A stretch of 64,000 nt of DNA from Agrostemma githago. Taxonomy: Eukaryota; Streptophyta; Magnoliopsida; Caryophyllales; Caryophyllaceae. Below, piece after piece: positions 45,001 through 56,369 of this stretch. The stretch lies in assembly GCA_958450325.1 (NCBI GenBank), contig OY288251.1, positions 63,505,666-63,569,665 on the forward strand, read 5' to 3'. The notes under the pieces were generated by a model. The model had not been told where the DNA came from, made no database searches, and worked only from the letters and a program-made list of their open reading frames with translations. The position numbers were made by a program, and so were the translations under genes. The number at the start of each line of letters is the position of its first letter. Position 1 is the stretch's first letter.

Positions 45001-48000
45001 CTCAATTCCAAAAATATTATGTGTAATGACATTGAGACACTTGACAAACAGGTATCCTTGCCTCCACATCTGATCGAGCAACTAGAGCAAAGGGAATCCC
45101 GCAATCTGGTAATCGAAGAAACCGAATCCATTAACGTGGGAAAAACCTTAGAACCTCAGATGCTTAAGATAGGATTATCCTTAGATCCCGAGGAGAAACA
45201 ACAATTCATAGTTCTCCTTCAAGAATTCAAAGACGTCTTCGCATGGTCCTACAAGGACATGCCGGGGATTGATCGCGAAATAGCCGAGCACCATATACCG
45301 ATCAAGGAAGGGTTCAAGCCAGTTAAACAAAAACTCCATCGCATGAGGCCCGAATGGTCCCTCAAAGTCAAGGAAGAGGTCGATAAACAATTCAAGGCTG
45401 GGTTCATACGAGTCTCCGAGTATCCAGATTGGGTTGCAAACATTGTACCAGTCCCTAAAAAGGATGGTAAGGTTCGTGTCTGTGTAGACTTTCGGGATCT
45501 TAACAAGGCAAGCCCGAAAGACGATTTCCCATTACCACACATCGATATACTGGTGGATAACACAACTGATCATGCCCTTCTATCATTTATGGACGGGTAT
45601 GCAGGGTATAACCAGATAAAAATGGCAAAAGAAGATATGGATAAGACCACCTTCATTACACCTTGGGGTACTTATTGCTATACTGTTATGCCATTTGGTC
45701 TCATCAATGCCGGGGCCACCTATCAACGAACCGCCACAACTTTATTACATGACATGATGCATAAAGAAGTGGAAGTTTACGTGGACGACATGATCGTCAA
45801 ATCTAAAGACAGGGACGGTCACATCACCGCCCTGAGAAAGTTCTTCACCCGATTACGCAAATACAACATGAGGCTAAACCCTCAGAAATACAGTTTTGGG
45901 GTAACATCTGGCAAATTACTGGGTCATATCGTTAGCCAACGTGGTATCGAAGTCGATCCAGCCAAAATCAAGGCCATCACCGAGATGCAGCCCCCTAAAA
46001 CCGAAAAGGAGATAAGAGGGTTTCTCGGAAAAGTCCAATACATTAGCAGGTTCATTTCAAAGCTAACCATGGTGTGTGAACCGATCTTCAAAAAGCTGAA
46101 AATAGGGGAACAGTTATTATGGGACGACAAGTGTCAAGCAGCCTTTGATAGAATCAAAGAAATTTTGTCTTCACCACCGGTCCTGATGCCACCTCAACAC
46201 GGTTTGCCTTTGTCACTATACCTAACCACGACAAAGACAACCATGGGTGCTATGCTAGCTCAAACGGTCAACTCCGAAGAACGGGCTATATACTACATCA
46301 GCAAGAAATTTTTAGAGTACGAGTGTAAATACACCATGCTCGAGAAAACATGCTTAGCTTTGGTCTGGGCTACCAAGAAGCTCCGACATTACATGCTCAG
46401 TTACGAGGTACAAGTACTATCCAGAATGGATCCAATCAAGTACCTTTTCGAAAAGCCCATCCTCAACGGCAGGATATCGAGATGGACCCTAATGTTGGCG
46501 GAGTTCGATCTAAAGTTTGTGCCATTGAAAGCCATCAAAGGACGAATAGTAACCGAATTTCTCACTGACAGTCCCGTAACCGAAGAAGGACACACCGACA
46601 CTTGGTCCTTCCCGGATGAAGACATTTTCCACACTGACACCGCAGCTTGGGACTTATACTTTGATGGGGCATCCAATTTTTGAGGATTTGGAGTCGGGAT
46701 TCTCCTAATCTCGCCAAGAGGGGAACATACTCCCGTATCCATCAAATTAGACTTCGACGTCACTAATAATGCTGCTGAATATGAAGCATGTATCCACGGG
46801 CTACAAGCCGCCGCCGACTTAGGGGTCACAAACCTCCGAGTACACGGTGATTCATCTCTGGTCATTAATCAAGCACTCCAAAAATGGAAGACTCGAAATA
46901 CTAATCTCGTGGCCTACCAGGCACGAGTAAGGGATCTCGAGAAGCAATTCCAGAAGGTAGAATATATATACCTACCTCGGGAAGAGAATCAATTCGCAGA
47001 TGCACTTTCAAAACTGGCATCTTTGCTAAATATTCCCGATCATGTGACCAGTATGCCGATCTGTGTCGAAAGACGATCCGAGCCAGCATATATTCACGAC
47101 ATCGAAGATATCGAGATACCTGATCCTGAGTCATGGTATCAAGCTGTGTTGGCATACTTAAAAACCGAAAAATATCCACCCGGAGCTGACAATCGAGCCA
47201 GAAAGGCCCTACGAAGACTGGCAATCCAGTTCATCCGCACCGACGATGGGCAACTCTACAAAAAGACAGCACAAGGCGCTCTCCTTCGATGTGTCGATAA
47301 AACCAACGCTGAAAAAGTTATGGCTGAGGTACATGATGGCGAATGCGGCCCACACATGAATGCCCAGATGTTAGTCCGGAAAATCATGAGGCTCGGATAC
47401 TACTGGAATAGCATGGAAACCGACTGCCAGCTATATGTTAGACATTGCCATAATTGTCAAATCTTTGCCAATGTGCAGCATATGCCACCATCCCTGATGT
47501 ACACCATGACATCACCATGGCCATTTTCAACATGGGGAATCGACATAATTGGAAAGATAAACCCCTCGGGAACCGGAGGACACTGCTTCATTTTGGTCAC
47601 AATCGACTATTTCACTAAATGGGTCGAAGCTGAATCCTACCTTATTCTCAATGCCAAGCATGTCGCCAAGTTTATTCAAAATAAGATAATATGCCGGTAT
47701 GGGATCCCGCACGAATTCATCAGTGACCACGGGACCCATTTTCAAGCCGAAACAACAGCCTTGCTGACCAAGTACAAAATTCAAAGGCATACATCTTCAC
47801 CCTACCGACCCCAAACCAATGGGGCGGTAGAAGCGGCTAATAAAACAATTGTCACCATACTCAAAAAGATGGCTGATAATTACCGGGATTGGCCCGACAA
47901 AATACCATTTGCACTTTGGGGATATCGGACCTCGATCCGTACTGCGCCCGGGGCAACACCGTATTACCATACATACGGGATGGAAGCTGTCCAACCTGTT

Positions 48001-48384
48001 GAGTTAGAGGTACCGTCACTCAGAATCCTACTCGAGAGTCAAGTACCTGAAGCTGATTGGATTCGAGCACGATATGACTCGCTAGTCCTTTTAGATGAAC
48101 GACGATCTCGTGCCCTCAATAATATACAAATCTATCAGAAGAGGATCCAACGGGCTTTCAATAAAAGGGTGAGGCCCAGAAACATCAAAGAAGGAGATTT
48201 GGTTCTCAAATCTGTTCGAGCTTTATTACCAGTAGACCCAAGGGGAAAGTTCAAACCTAACTGGGCTGGGCCATATCTAGTAAAAAAGATTCTATCAGGT
48301 GGAGCAGTAATGCTAACGGATCTGGATGGGAATGAATTTGTCAACCCAACTAACCTGGACCAACTGAAGCGCTACTACCCTTGA
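42067..48384 (+). pseudogene. Element B gag-pro-RT-RNaseH-aRNH-integrase polyprotein, one TGA
   Basis: A single frame of 2105 codons broken only by TGA at 46681-46683. In order: gag core (about residues 95-250); a knuckle variant CQYHRGKGHDTEKC (about 347-360), where the second ligand is His; protease with D-D-G-S at 574-577; a Ser-Glu-rich linker (about 895-915); reverse transcriptase with CVDFRDLNKASPKDDFPLPH from 1139 and Y-V-D-D at 1238-1241; first RNase H (about 1370-1500); a second, archaeal-type RNase H starting WDLYFDGAS (Asp 1533), with AAEYEA, HGDSS and ADALSKLA after the stop; integrase with its HHCC zinc fold and the D, D, E residues in WGIDIIG, SDHGTHF and VEAANK. All other catalytic residues I looked for are present. 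The stop sits six codons after the first aRNH aspartate, so integrase would be lost without readthrough. Confidence 0.94.
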
Positions 48385-48765
48385 CCCACCTCTCTCAATG
48401 TCATTTGAAAAAGTTTATAAAAAAAATCTTTTCAAACATAAACTTTTAAAGACAAGTCAAAAGCTAGAATTACTTATTCTACTGTTACAACTTACAAGCA
48501 TCTTGAACCAATAGTCTTGATGTATTTCGAAATTGCAAATTAAGTCTGAACTACGTTTGGTTTGATTCCATTTATTGTGGATACGTAGGCAGCCCCTCAA
48601 AAGGGCACAACCACTGCAATCGAGAAAAGAAAACAGGAGCGGTTTTTAATAAATTTCTTTTATTAATTTCCAAAAAAAAAAATCCGACAAATTCGGAAAA
48701 GTTACAAAAAATCAAAAAAAAAATCCAGCACACAATAAATAATACTAATACTTAAATAGTAAAAA
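48385..48765. other. Convergent 3' ends of pol and the antisense gene
   Basis: A-rich stretch between the integrase stop (48382-48384) and the stop of the minus-strand gene (48766). It contains the GGATACGTAGGCAGCC landmark (about 48577) shared with element C. Transcripts from the two strands would end, and may overlap, here. Confidence 0.6.
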
Positions 48766-50491
48766 CTAATGCATTTTTCCCTTTCCTTTGTCCTTAGTTT
48801 CCTTTTCCACCCACCGGCGTCGACGTGGAGGTGAACGCTCCCGAATCACCAAGGGAATCTCCTTAACCCGGGCTCGTTTCTTCAAACTCGATTCCCCGGT
48901 CACCTCACTCGGCCCTAGGCGGGCCTTCACTCTCTCGGGTAGCCGGTCACACGGACCTAGCCTATCTCGGACCGCTAGTTTCGGTCCGAGCCTTCTCTCC
49001 AAGTCACTAGCACCGGTCTCATTAGCTCGATTCTTAGTTTTTGACTTAGAACCCGACCCTGGCTCAGCAAAGGTAGTTGGAGTCTCCTCTTTATCAAAGA
49101 ACCGTCTATTGTCTTTTGTCGATTCTCGACGGGCCAACTCAAAAGCCTCGTCAGTCTTCAAGGTTTTACGGATCTCCTGGGATTCTTCAGAGGTCCATTT
49201 TCGGTATGACTCAGAAACCCAAGTGGTTTGACAAGGGCGAGGTATAGTCCAGATGACACGGGTAAACCATCGTTGTAACCACGTGTCACACATAGCGTCC
49301 GTTAATTGGAGCGAAACGCTAATGATTGCTTCAGTCTCGGGGATCTGCTGAAACGAACCGAACTGTCTCAGAATACGATCCGGATAGATATGGACAGTCC
49401 AGTCCAAAGACAAGATCACCAGATAACGGGCCTTGTCCCTCCTAGCTAACCCCGTCAGCCTTGAAAGTAACCACCAGATGACATTCCATCTAATTAAAGG
49501 GCCAACATGGAATGTTAGTTCTTCATCCCAATACTTTCGATTTATATAATGACTTGAGCTTATTCGTCGGGACCTGGAACCGATCTGACAGCTGCGATAC
49601 CTGGATATGTTCACTGGGGGCTCTATGATTGACAGACGCTCGGATAACCAGATCTGCAAAAATTTTCGAAAAATCAAAAAAATCGAAAATTCGAATTTTC
49701 GGAAAATTCAAAAAAAAAAATCAAAATTCAAAAAAAAAATTTCGGAAAAAAAAATTATTAAAAATTTTCGGAAAAATTAAAATTTCGAATTTTTTTTTCG
49801 GAAAATCAGGCAATTTTTCGAAGAAAAAGAAAAAAAACGGTTAAATACCTGCAGAAGACGGATGCTTCCTGTCAATTGTCGATCCGGGTCAAGTCTTCTA
49901 GCATCAAGACCCATAATAATCTCCCCGGTTATCAGCCAAGCCGGGCTGTGACTTGTCTCCATTTGGTCAACTATGCTAATCAGCCTGATCTCACCCAAGC
50001 ACGAGTCAACATCCATCCGACCTTCGAAGGCATATCGATGCAGCATACAAAAGGCGAAAGCCCTACGCCTATGGGTAGAAAGTAATTCTTGCGCCAACTG
50101 GATTCATGAATTTGTCAGCCAGGTCAAATAGGGAAACTGAATCTCCCTTTACCATACGGGTTGTCTCAGCATGCGACAGATCTAGAAAATCCCTTAACCT
50201 TCTCCTTGGGTCAGGATAAAATGGGGGAATGGCAGAACGAGCATTGGGGCACCAACCGCCTATAGCTGCAATTTCTTCGGGGAGGGGACATATTTCTCCT
50301 CGAGAAAATACAAAAACATGGTGGGTAGTATCCCAAAAGGATAAGCAAGCATCGAGAAAGTGCGAATCTACCCTAAGTCGCTGAAGTGGGAATAAAGCCA
50401 CAATTCCCATTTGAGTTAGCTGAACTTTATCCTCGTCTCGAAAGTCTTGAGCCCACGCCTGAAGCATCGCAGTCAAATGATCAATACCCAT
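48766..50491 (-). CDS. Antisense extra gene of element B, plant mobile-domain (DUF7745-like), spliced
   Basis: The function is unknown. The gene lies between integrase and the 3' LTR, on the strand opposite to gag-pol. I choose ATG 50491 (MGIDHLTAMLQAW) because a TATAAATA box lies about 100 bases upstream. Exon 1 reads FWDTTHHVFVFSRGEICPLP, then RRRAFAFCMLHRYAFEG and WLITGEIIMGLD. It ends LLQ at 49849 before a GTATTT donor, and exon 2 starts IWLSERLSII at 49653 after TTTTTGCAG, both phase 0. The joined 'LLQ-IW.SERL' block is what plant mobile-domain and DUF7745-type proteins show, which supports the intron. The C-terminus (about the last 110 residues) is basic, Ser/Arg/Lys-rich and could be a nuclear signal. 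A one-base frame slip at about 50095-50105 breaks exon 1 in this copy. Extra ORFs, some antisense, are known in Tat elements; whether this type is described was not checked. Confidence 0.72.
49654..49848 (-). other. Predicted intron of the antisense gene (195 bp)
   Basis: CTGCAG|GTATTT donor (intron base 1 at 49848) and TTTTTGCAG| acceptor (ends 49654) on the minus strand. The intron is extreme in composition, nearly all A/T with TTTTTTCCGAAA-type words, and stop-rich, while both flanking exons are of mixed composition and open. Confidence 0.7.
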
Positions 50492-50589
50492 TGCGAGAAT
50501 AGTTTCTTTTATCGTAAAAAGTCTAAGGGATTTTAAGGTGGAAGAAAAAATTTGGGTTGGAATATGAAAAATAAGAAGCCAAAACCCTC

Positions 50590-50597
50590 TATTTATA
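50590..50597 (-). promoter_or_regulatory. TATA box for the antisense gene
   Basis: TATAAATA on the minus strand, 99 bases before the chosen ATG. This leaves a leader of about 65-70 bases, normal for a plant promoter. It lies in the 3' interior, not in an LTR, so the gene appears to have its own promoter. Confidence 0.5.
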
Positions 50598-51190
50598 ATA
50601 GAGAACATCCCTTCCCCTAGTCATTACAGGAATAGGATCTCATATCACATCCCCTACTTCATCTAGGCGTACAGGCCTAACCAGGAAATTTCAGGAATCC
50701 GTGTCCGATTCTGATTAGGAATCAAGTCATCCCAAGCATCCTTATTTCCAAACTTTTCAAAAAAAAATCGTCATTTCTTCCCCAGCATGAGTCGGTGTTT
50801 CACCTAAATGTTACATACAAATTATGTCAGCATACAGGTCACCCAAGACTCCCGAGAAATTCTAAGAAAAGTTCCCCAGTGGAAAGCTCAGGAGACATTT
50901 TCTACTAAAGAATCAGGATATATCTGTAAACAGACGTACCCATGGCCTCCAAGGCAAGCTCCCACGCAATTCTAAGACAGGATGTACCTGTAAACAGGTA
51001 TACCCATAGCTTCCAAGACAGCTCCCGCGACATTATCAGCATCAACCCAAGTATGGTTTCTATCTTATGGCTGGCGAGCCCTTCACGCAGGTCTAATGGA
51101 CTATAAACGACCCGATCGGAAGTCTGCCAGGTTTTAATCCTTGATTGACCTGGTAGCTATTCTGACTTTTGCCTTGTCCAAGCCTCAGTC
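50598..51190 (+). other. 3' interior of element B before the polypurine tract
   Basis: No gene. Parts match 36320-36690 of element C. GGATGTACCTGTAAACAGGTATACCCATAGC-type phrases at about 50926-50955 and 50980-51010 form a short two-copy repeat (GTAAACAG then TACCCAT(G/A)GC). Confidence 0.55.
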
Positions 51191-51203
51191 AGAGTGGGGG
51201 CTC
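51191..51203 (+). promoter_or_regulatory. Polypurine tract of element B
   Basis: AGAGTGGGGGCTC directly before the 3' LTR, identical to that of element C. It primes plus-strand DNA synthesis. Confidence 0.75.
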
Positions 51204-53743
51204 TGTAGACACCCACATTTTGACCGCCAGGTGTCTATAATAGTTCCCGCCAAACACCCGATGATGATTGGACGTAATCGTGCTTTGATGGACTCGGATA
51301 TGGGCTCATAATCATGGACATTTGGTTTAGACTTATTACGGAGTACAAATCTTACAAAACCAACCTCAAATCCAGGCCCAGTGGGTCGTTTCGAGTCAAG
51401 TAAGACTAATTTGGGTCGAAACCGTCACCAGGGGTAAAACCGTCTTTTAGCGCCGGGTCAAACCCGGTCAAAGATATTTTTTCCCGAGACTCGCGGACAA
51501 ACCGTGACACCTCAAGTGTCCGGTTTGGACTCCAACACTACAAAAAATCAGCTTCAAAAACATTAAACAATTCCGTTAAAGGTAGAATTCGATCTCAAGT
51601 AGGTGTTCTATCCAGAAACCGAATCAGACACCGACCGAGCTCCAAATACTCGGCCAAGACATCCAAAATAGCCGAAACACCCCCCTTGAAAGCCGAGATA
51701 TTTGGCTTCCCCACCAAGAAACGAGACTTTGGTTTCCATTCGAACTCTCATATTTTCTATCCAAACCGGTATTTCTTGTCACACAAGCAAGACTACCTCG
51801 ACTCCTATAAATAGGACCTCTCGTCCAACACAAAAGGACACAGTTTGACACGATTTTACACAGCCATTATACACGTATCATACATTCACACACGTCCTCG
51901 ATATCTAGTAAAAATAATTCAAAGCAAATCCCGACATATTCCCGAAGAAGCCTCGAAACCCCGAGAAACCGTCCAACCACACGTCCAACCACACACCTTA
52001 ACTCGCCCCGCATCATCTCGACGCTCCCAAGTTTAAACCACTTTCCGACGAGCCTTATTCCGAGAAAACGAAGCATGTAGGTTGAGGGTGTAAATCAAAC
52101 CCGTTTCTTCTCTATTTTTCTCTTTCTTTCTCACGTTTTTTTTTTGGTCGTGTCGTCGTCGGTCGTTTTTTTAATATGGGTTGTTCGTCGCATATTTTTT
52201 ATTTCTAATATCGATACTACAAAAAAACTATTTTTATAACGTTCTTAAAATACGATATCGATTCTCTAATCGAATATCGTACCTAACAAGAACAAAATTA
52301 ATTCATTCTCGTTGATGCTAAATAAAATCGTTACATCTTTCTAAATAAAATTCGACGATTTTATACGCGGAGAGAATTAACATCTTTTTCGTTCAAAATT
52401 CTTTTTTTAAACTTTTCGTTCAAAACAAGCTTTTTACAAAACTTTCCTAAAAATCATTCAAAGTATTCGATATCGATTTCATAATCAAATATCGGATACG
52501 ACGAATATCGAAAGCATAGATCGAGTATACATTAATTCATATTTATACGCGATCTATCGAAATTAACAATTTTTCAAAAAACCGAACCGGGACAGCAGAC
52601 CGTGCGAGCCGCGCCACCCTCAGGCGACTCGCACGGCGGCCTGAATCCACGGCCCTTTCTTCTTCGTTTTCCTCGATTTTTTATTAAACATCGCTTTTTT
52701 CTACAAAACGATTCTTTTTAGAACTTTTTTATCTTTTCCGAATATTTGATATCGATTTCATAATCGAATATCGAATACGACGAATATCGAAAATATGAAT
52801 CGGGTATAAATTAATCCATATTTGTACGCGATTTATAAAAATTAACGATTTTCGACAAAATAATAAAAACCGGACAGACTGCCACGCGAGTCGCGCGCCG
52901 GTCAGGCGACTCGCGCGGTGGCCTGGTCCGCCGGCCTTCTTTTCTTTTCGTTTCCTCGCTTTTCTATTTTTTTTTCTTCTTCGAAGCTTACATAAAAAGC
53001 GACTTTCGCGACATATTTCGATAGATACTTTTTTTCGACCTCGGTCAACGTGTGCTAATCCATCACGTGACATAAATCTTTTCAAAAATCATGCATTTTA
53101 TTTATTTACATCTTTATTCAATTTATTCATTGTTACTAACTCGTTTTCTCGTGTTTGTAGCAATTTATTAATTTCGTTTGTTTTATTAGACTAAAACGAA
53201 CTTCACATGCTAAAATAACTTCGACGTTATTAGCTTAACATGCATTAAACGACTTAGCAACCCATTTATTTTTCTCTCACATGTCTAGGGAAAATACTCT
53301 TTGCATATCATTCAACCGTCGAACTAACGCGTGTACATAAAAAACGAACGATATCTTAGTAAAGGCCGCTAAGTGCGGGCGGGGTTGGGTGTTCTCAGTG
53401 AACTTCTCAACACGTACCCTCACCCCTTACTCAGAACCATGGTTTCCAGATGTCCGAATCCATTGGCAACGAGAGTCATTCAATACACGATATCCGATAA
53501 TGTCGGTATCGGTATCAAATGCTAAGGGACGAACCCGATAAGCTCTAACATCGGAAATGGGCCATGTTTTAAATATGGCCCACTACGACATAGAGTGAGT
53601 TCGAATGGTTCCGAATAACCACAAAATTCGGTGGCGACTCCTACTTCAATTTAAATTTCAATTTGACCATCTCATATGGAGATTCATTCGCCTCCCCAAA
53701 CCCGCGCGTGGCCGCGTCGGGGTGGACCTATGTCATGTCCACA
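51204..53743 (+). repeat. 3' LTR of element B (2540 bp)
   Basis: TGTAGACACC...GTCCACA, followed by the CTAAG duplication (53744-53748). The TATA box is at 51805-51812. It is uninterrupted and best represents the family's LTR. One GC-rich stem (about 52600-52640) pairs better here than in the two 5' copies. Confidence 0.94.
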
Positions 53744-53748
53744 CTAAG

Positions 53749-54900
53749 TCTGATTGTGTGACTTATAGAATTATATATTCATAGTCATCAGTCCAATCAA
53801 ATCAGAGTAATTATCATAATTATTCTCTAGGAAGCAATTATGAATTATTATAATACATAGTGATTATATATCTCCATAATAGTATCATATATTATATTTA
53901 GTAATTGTCGAAAATGTCTTAGGACATATTCTTTCACGATGATCCTACCGACTGCAAACTTCTTATAATTTTTAGTCATTTTTATTCCGGACGAAAAACC
54001 TCTGAAAAACATGTAATATATATACTACAAATCGAGCTACTCGGGAGTTCATATATATCGGGTCACGTTTCAAATAACATGATTTTCATACCACGTGATA
54101 AGGGTGTCTTCAGAATGTACCCCGCACGATTTCAAGCCCAAAGGACAAGTATATATCGCTTTTAGACAATGAATTTATATTCTGCTAAGGGTGAATTTAA
54201 CACATACCGGAACCCCCAAACGTTCTTTGTTGCTTCTCGTATTTTGTGTGGATGTTCCTACCGACCCGATTAAAATTCCGCAAAAAATTTCAGCATTTTT
54301 TCCTGGGTCCCGAAACTCTAAAAAAAACGTGTAATATACACTAACCCGCAGCCGCTACCTTTTTGGTGCGCACTGGGTAAACCCTCGAGTGTACGCATAG
54401 CCTGCAAACCACGCACACCAAAGTAAACCGCCCGTGGGCGACAGGCTCGAAGTCTAGAGGCATAGTCTCAAGCCATACAACTCCCACAAGTTTGCGCTTG
54501 CAGGGGCTTGAACCTGAGACCCTTGGGCCGATGACCACAAGATTTAACCACTAGGCAACACCCTTATGGGCAACAACCTGATTTTCATACAATGTTATTA
54601 TGGTGTCTACAGGATGTTCCCCGCTCGATTTCACACCCAAAGGACAAGAATAAGTCTCGCTTTTACACGATAAACCTATTTATGGTAGGGGTAGTTTAAC
54701 ACATGTCGGAACCCCCAATCGTTCTCCATTGCTTCTCATATTTTGTGTGGACGTTCCTGCCGACCTGATTAAAACTCCTTAAAAAATCTCAGCAATTTTT
54801 TCCCAGGTCTCAAAACTCTAAAAAACGTATAGTATTATTTACACTACAAATCGAGCTGCTCGGGAGTTCATATCGAGTCAAGTTTCAAATCAACCTGATT
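53749..54900 (+). repeat. ~310-bp repeat family, right flank of element B
   Basis: After about 200 bp of unique AT-rich sequence the repeat family resumes, with unit starts at 54032 and 54851 (TCGAGCT(A/G)CTCGGGAGTTC) and other unit landmarks in between (GGTTTAACACAT, AACGTTCT, GTGTCT(T/A)CAG). The 819-bp spacing reflects a SINE insertion accompanied by loss of part of a unit. With the left array this shows element B landed inside a pre-existing repeat tract. Confidence 0.75.
54343..54570 (-). mobile_element. tRNA-derived SINE, reverse orientation
   Basis: On the minus strand an A box TTGCCTAGTGG (54548-54558) and a B box GGTTCAAGCCC (54504-54514) form a pol III promoter. About 160 bp of unrelated body follow, ending GGTAGCGGCTGCGGGTTAG. 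The surrounding repeat unit is interrupted at CACTA and resumes at CAACCTGATTTTCATAC with its first 60 or so bases missing, so no clean target-site duplication remains. Confidence 0.75.
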
Positions 54901-55458
54901 TTCATACCACGAAACTAGGTTGTCTAATTTATAAGTTTCTGCCTATTGAAAAAGAAATAAGTGAAGTATGATTAAAATAAGATATTTTTTAGGTTACTAA
55001 TTTATACCACTTTTCCCATACTTAAATAAGCATTAAAATACTAAGTAAATTGAAATATGAATAAATTCATAAACACACAAAGTAAATACAAAAATGTAAA
55101 GTATATAAAATAAACTAGTGTAGTGGCCTGTGAAAATTCAAGGGTTGGACCTTTTTTGTGTTTACGTAAGTCCCTCTACGGTTTATGGTGAATTTATTTT
55201 AGTTTCATGTCGTGTTGTTTTTTTTTCACGATAAATACAAATTACTATCATCTCGACAAATGATCGGTACGGGTGATAATTTTTCAATTTTAATATTTTA
55301 TTAGTGGACTATTAAATTACAAAAGCTTAACATATGTGGTGATGAGTTTTTTGTGTAGTAGACACCATTTTCACGGTAGTTGATGTGAGATTGTATTAGC
55401 TTAAATTGATAGAGATCACTGTACACTCGAGTTGATATTATTAAACATTTTGCAAGGA
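54901..55458. other. AT-rich intergenic, nothing firm
   Basis: No gene seen. CTAGTGTAGTGGCC(T)GTG near 55117-55133 resembles the outer end of some plant Helitrons read in reverse, but no matching TC end was found. Confidence 0.4.
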
Positions 55459-55800
55459 CTTATTATATAATACTTCGTTTTAATAACACACAAATTTTAT
55501 CGATGTAACTTATTTCGTCTACATTTTGCACACAAAATTTGACACATTACGTTAACTATATTGACTGTATTAGTGAGGTATGACATAATATTAAGCCTTA
55601 TTATATAATACTTTGTTTTAATAAACAAAAATTTTAATCGATATAACTTATTCCGCCTACATATTGCATACAAAACTTGACACATTACGTTAGCTATATT
55701 GACTACGTTAGTGAGGTATGACATAATATTAAACCTTATTATATAATACTTCGTTTTAATAAACAAAAATTACAATAATATAACTTATTCCATCTCAGAT
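55459..55800 (+). repeat. 138-bp tandem repeat, about 2.4 copies
   Basis: CTTATTATATAATACT starts copies at 55459, 55597 and 55735. The 89-codon minus-strand frame across it repeats itself and is a by-product of the repeat. Confidence 0.9.
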
Positions 55801-55821
55801 TATCGAATAATAATTATTTCC

Positions 55822-55840
55822 CCGTGCAAAAATTGCACGG
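55822..55840. repeat. Perfect hairpin palindrome
   Basis: CCGTGCAAAAATTGCACGG: an 8-9-bp stem with a tiny loop, of the CCGTGC...GCACGG kind found near the 3' ends of many plant Helitrons. The downstream bases are ATGTACTTAT, without a clear CTRR end. Confidence 0.5.
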
Positions 55841-56177
55841 ATGTACTTATAAAATATTCGGTTATAAGTATAAATTCCTGATGATATTTTGGAATAAAAT
55901 TACAATAATAACCATTTTTTACCTTATTAAGGTCATACAATAAATAAAATACAGTAATAAACAATGTAAGGTTCCACATTTAAAGAGAAATGAAAGTGCA
56001 AAGAATATACTTTAGTTTATATTTTGAAAAATAGGAGAACATTTCAACATAATTTACGTATTACTGGAGATTTTATGAATTTCAAAGGTATAAGTGATAA
56101 ATATATTCTCATAAACAAATCTAATATTCACATAATAAAATGAATAAAATAATCTTATATATTAGATAAAAAAAAAT
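55841..56177. other. AT-rich spacer, nothing seen
   Basis: No gene, element end or repeat could be supported. Confidence 0.5.
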
Positions 56178-56369
56178 ATTTTTTATTTATTTATTTTTTT
56201 TTGCAAGAAAAGGTTATGTCTCTTTATTCATCCATAAAGGAAATAAAAGAGGCTAGTTCTTACAACAAACCAAATCCCCTACCTCAATCTAACATACATC
56301 TTGCATTCTAAGAATACTCAAATCCATTCCTCTACTTCTCAATTGATAAGCTAGTCGTGTACCTATCAA

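Larger units (their letters stand above)
28747..53743 (+). mobile_element. Element B: complete Tat-lineage (Ogre/Retand-like) Ty3/gypsy retrotransposon
   Basis: Two LTRs (28747-40992, interrupted by element C, and 51204-53743) flank a primer site, gag-pro-pol, an antisense gene and a polypurine tract. An exact 5-bp duplication CTAAG lies at 28742-28746 and 53744-53748. Without nested element C it is about 15.3 kb. The archaeal-type second RNase H before integrase, DDGSA protease and YVDD reverse transcriptase place it in the Tat lineage. The LTRs differ at roughly ten positions in the first 690 bp, so it is fairly young but older than element C. Confidence 0.93.

Noticed and set aside
55497..55766. 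89-codon repetitive minus-strand frame
   Set aside because: It simply reflects the 138-bp tandem repeat.
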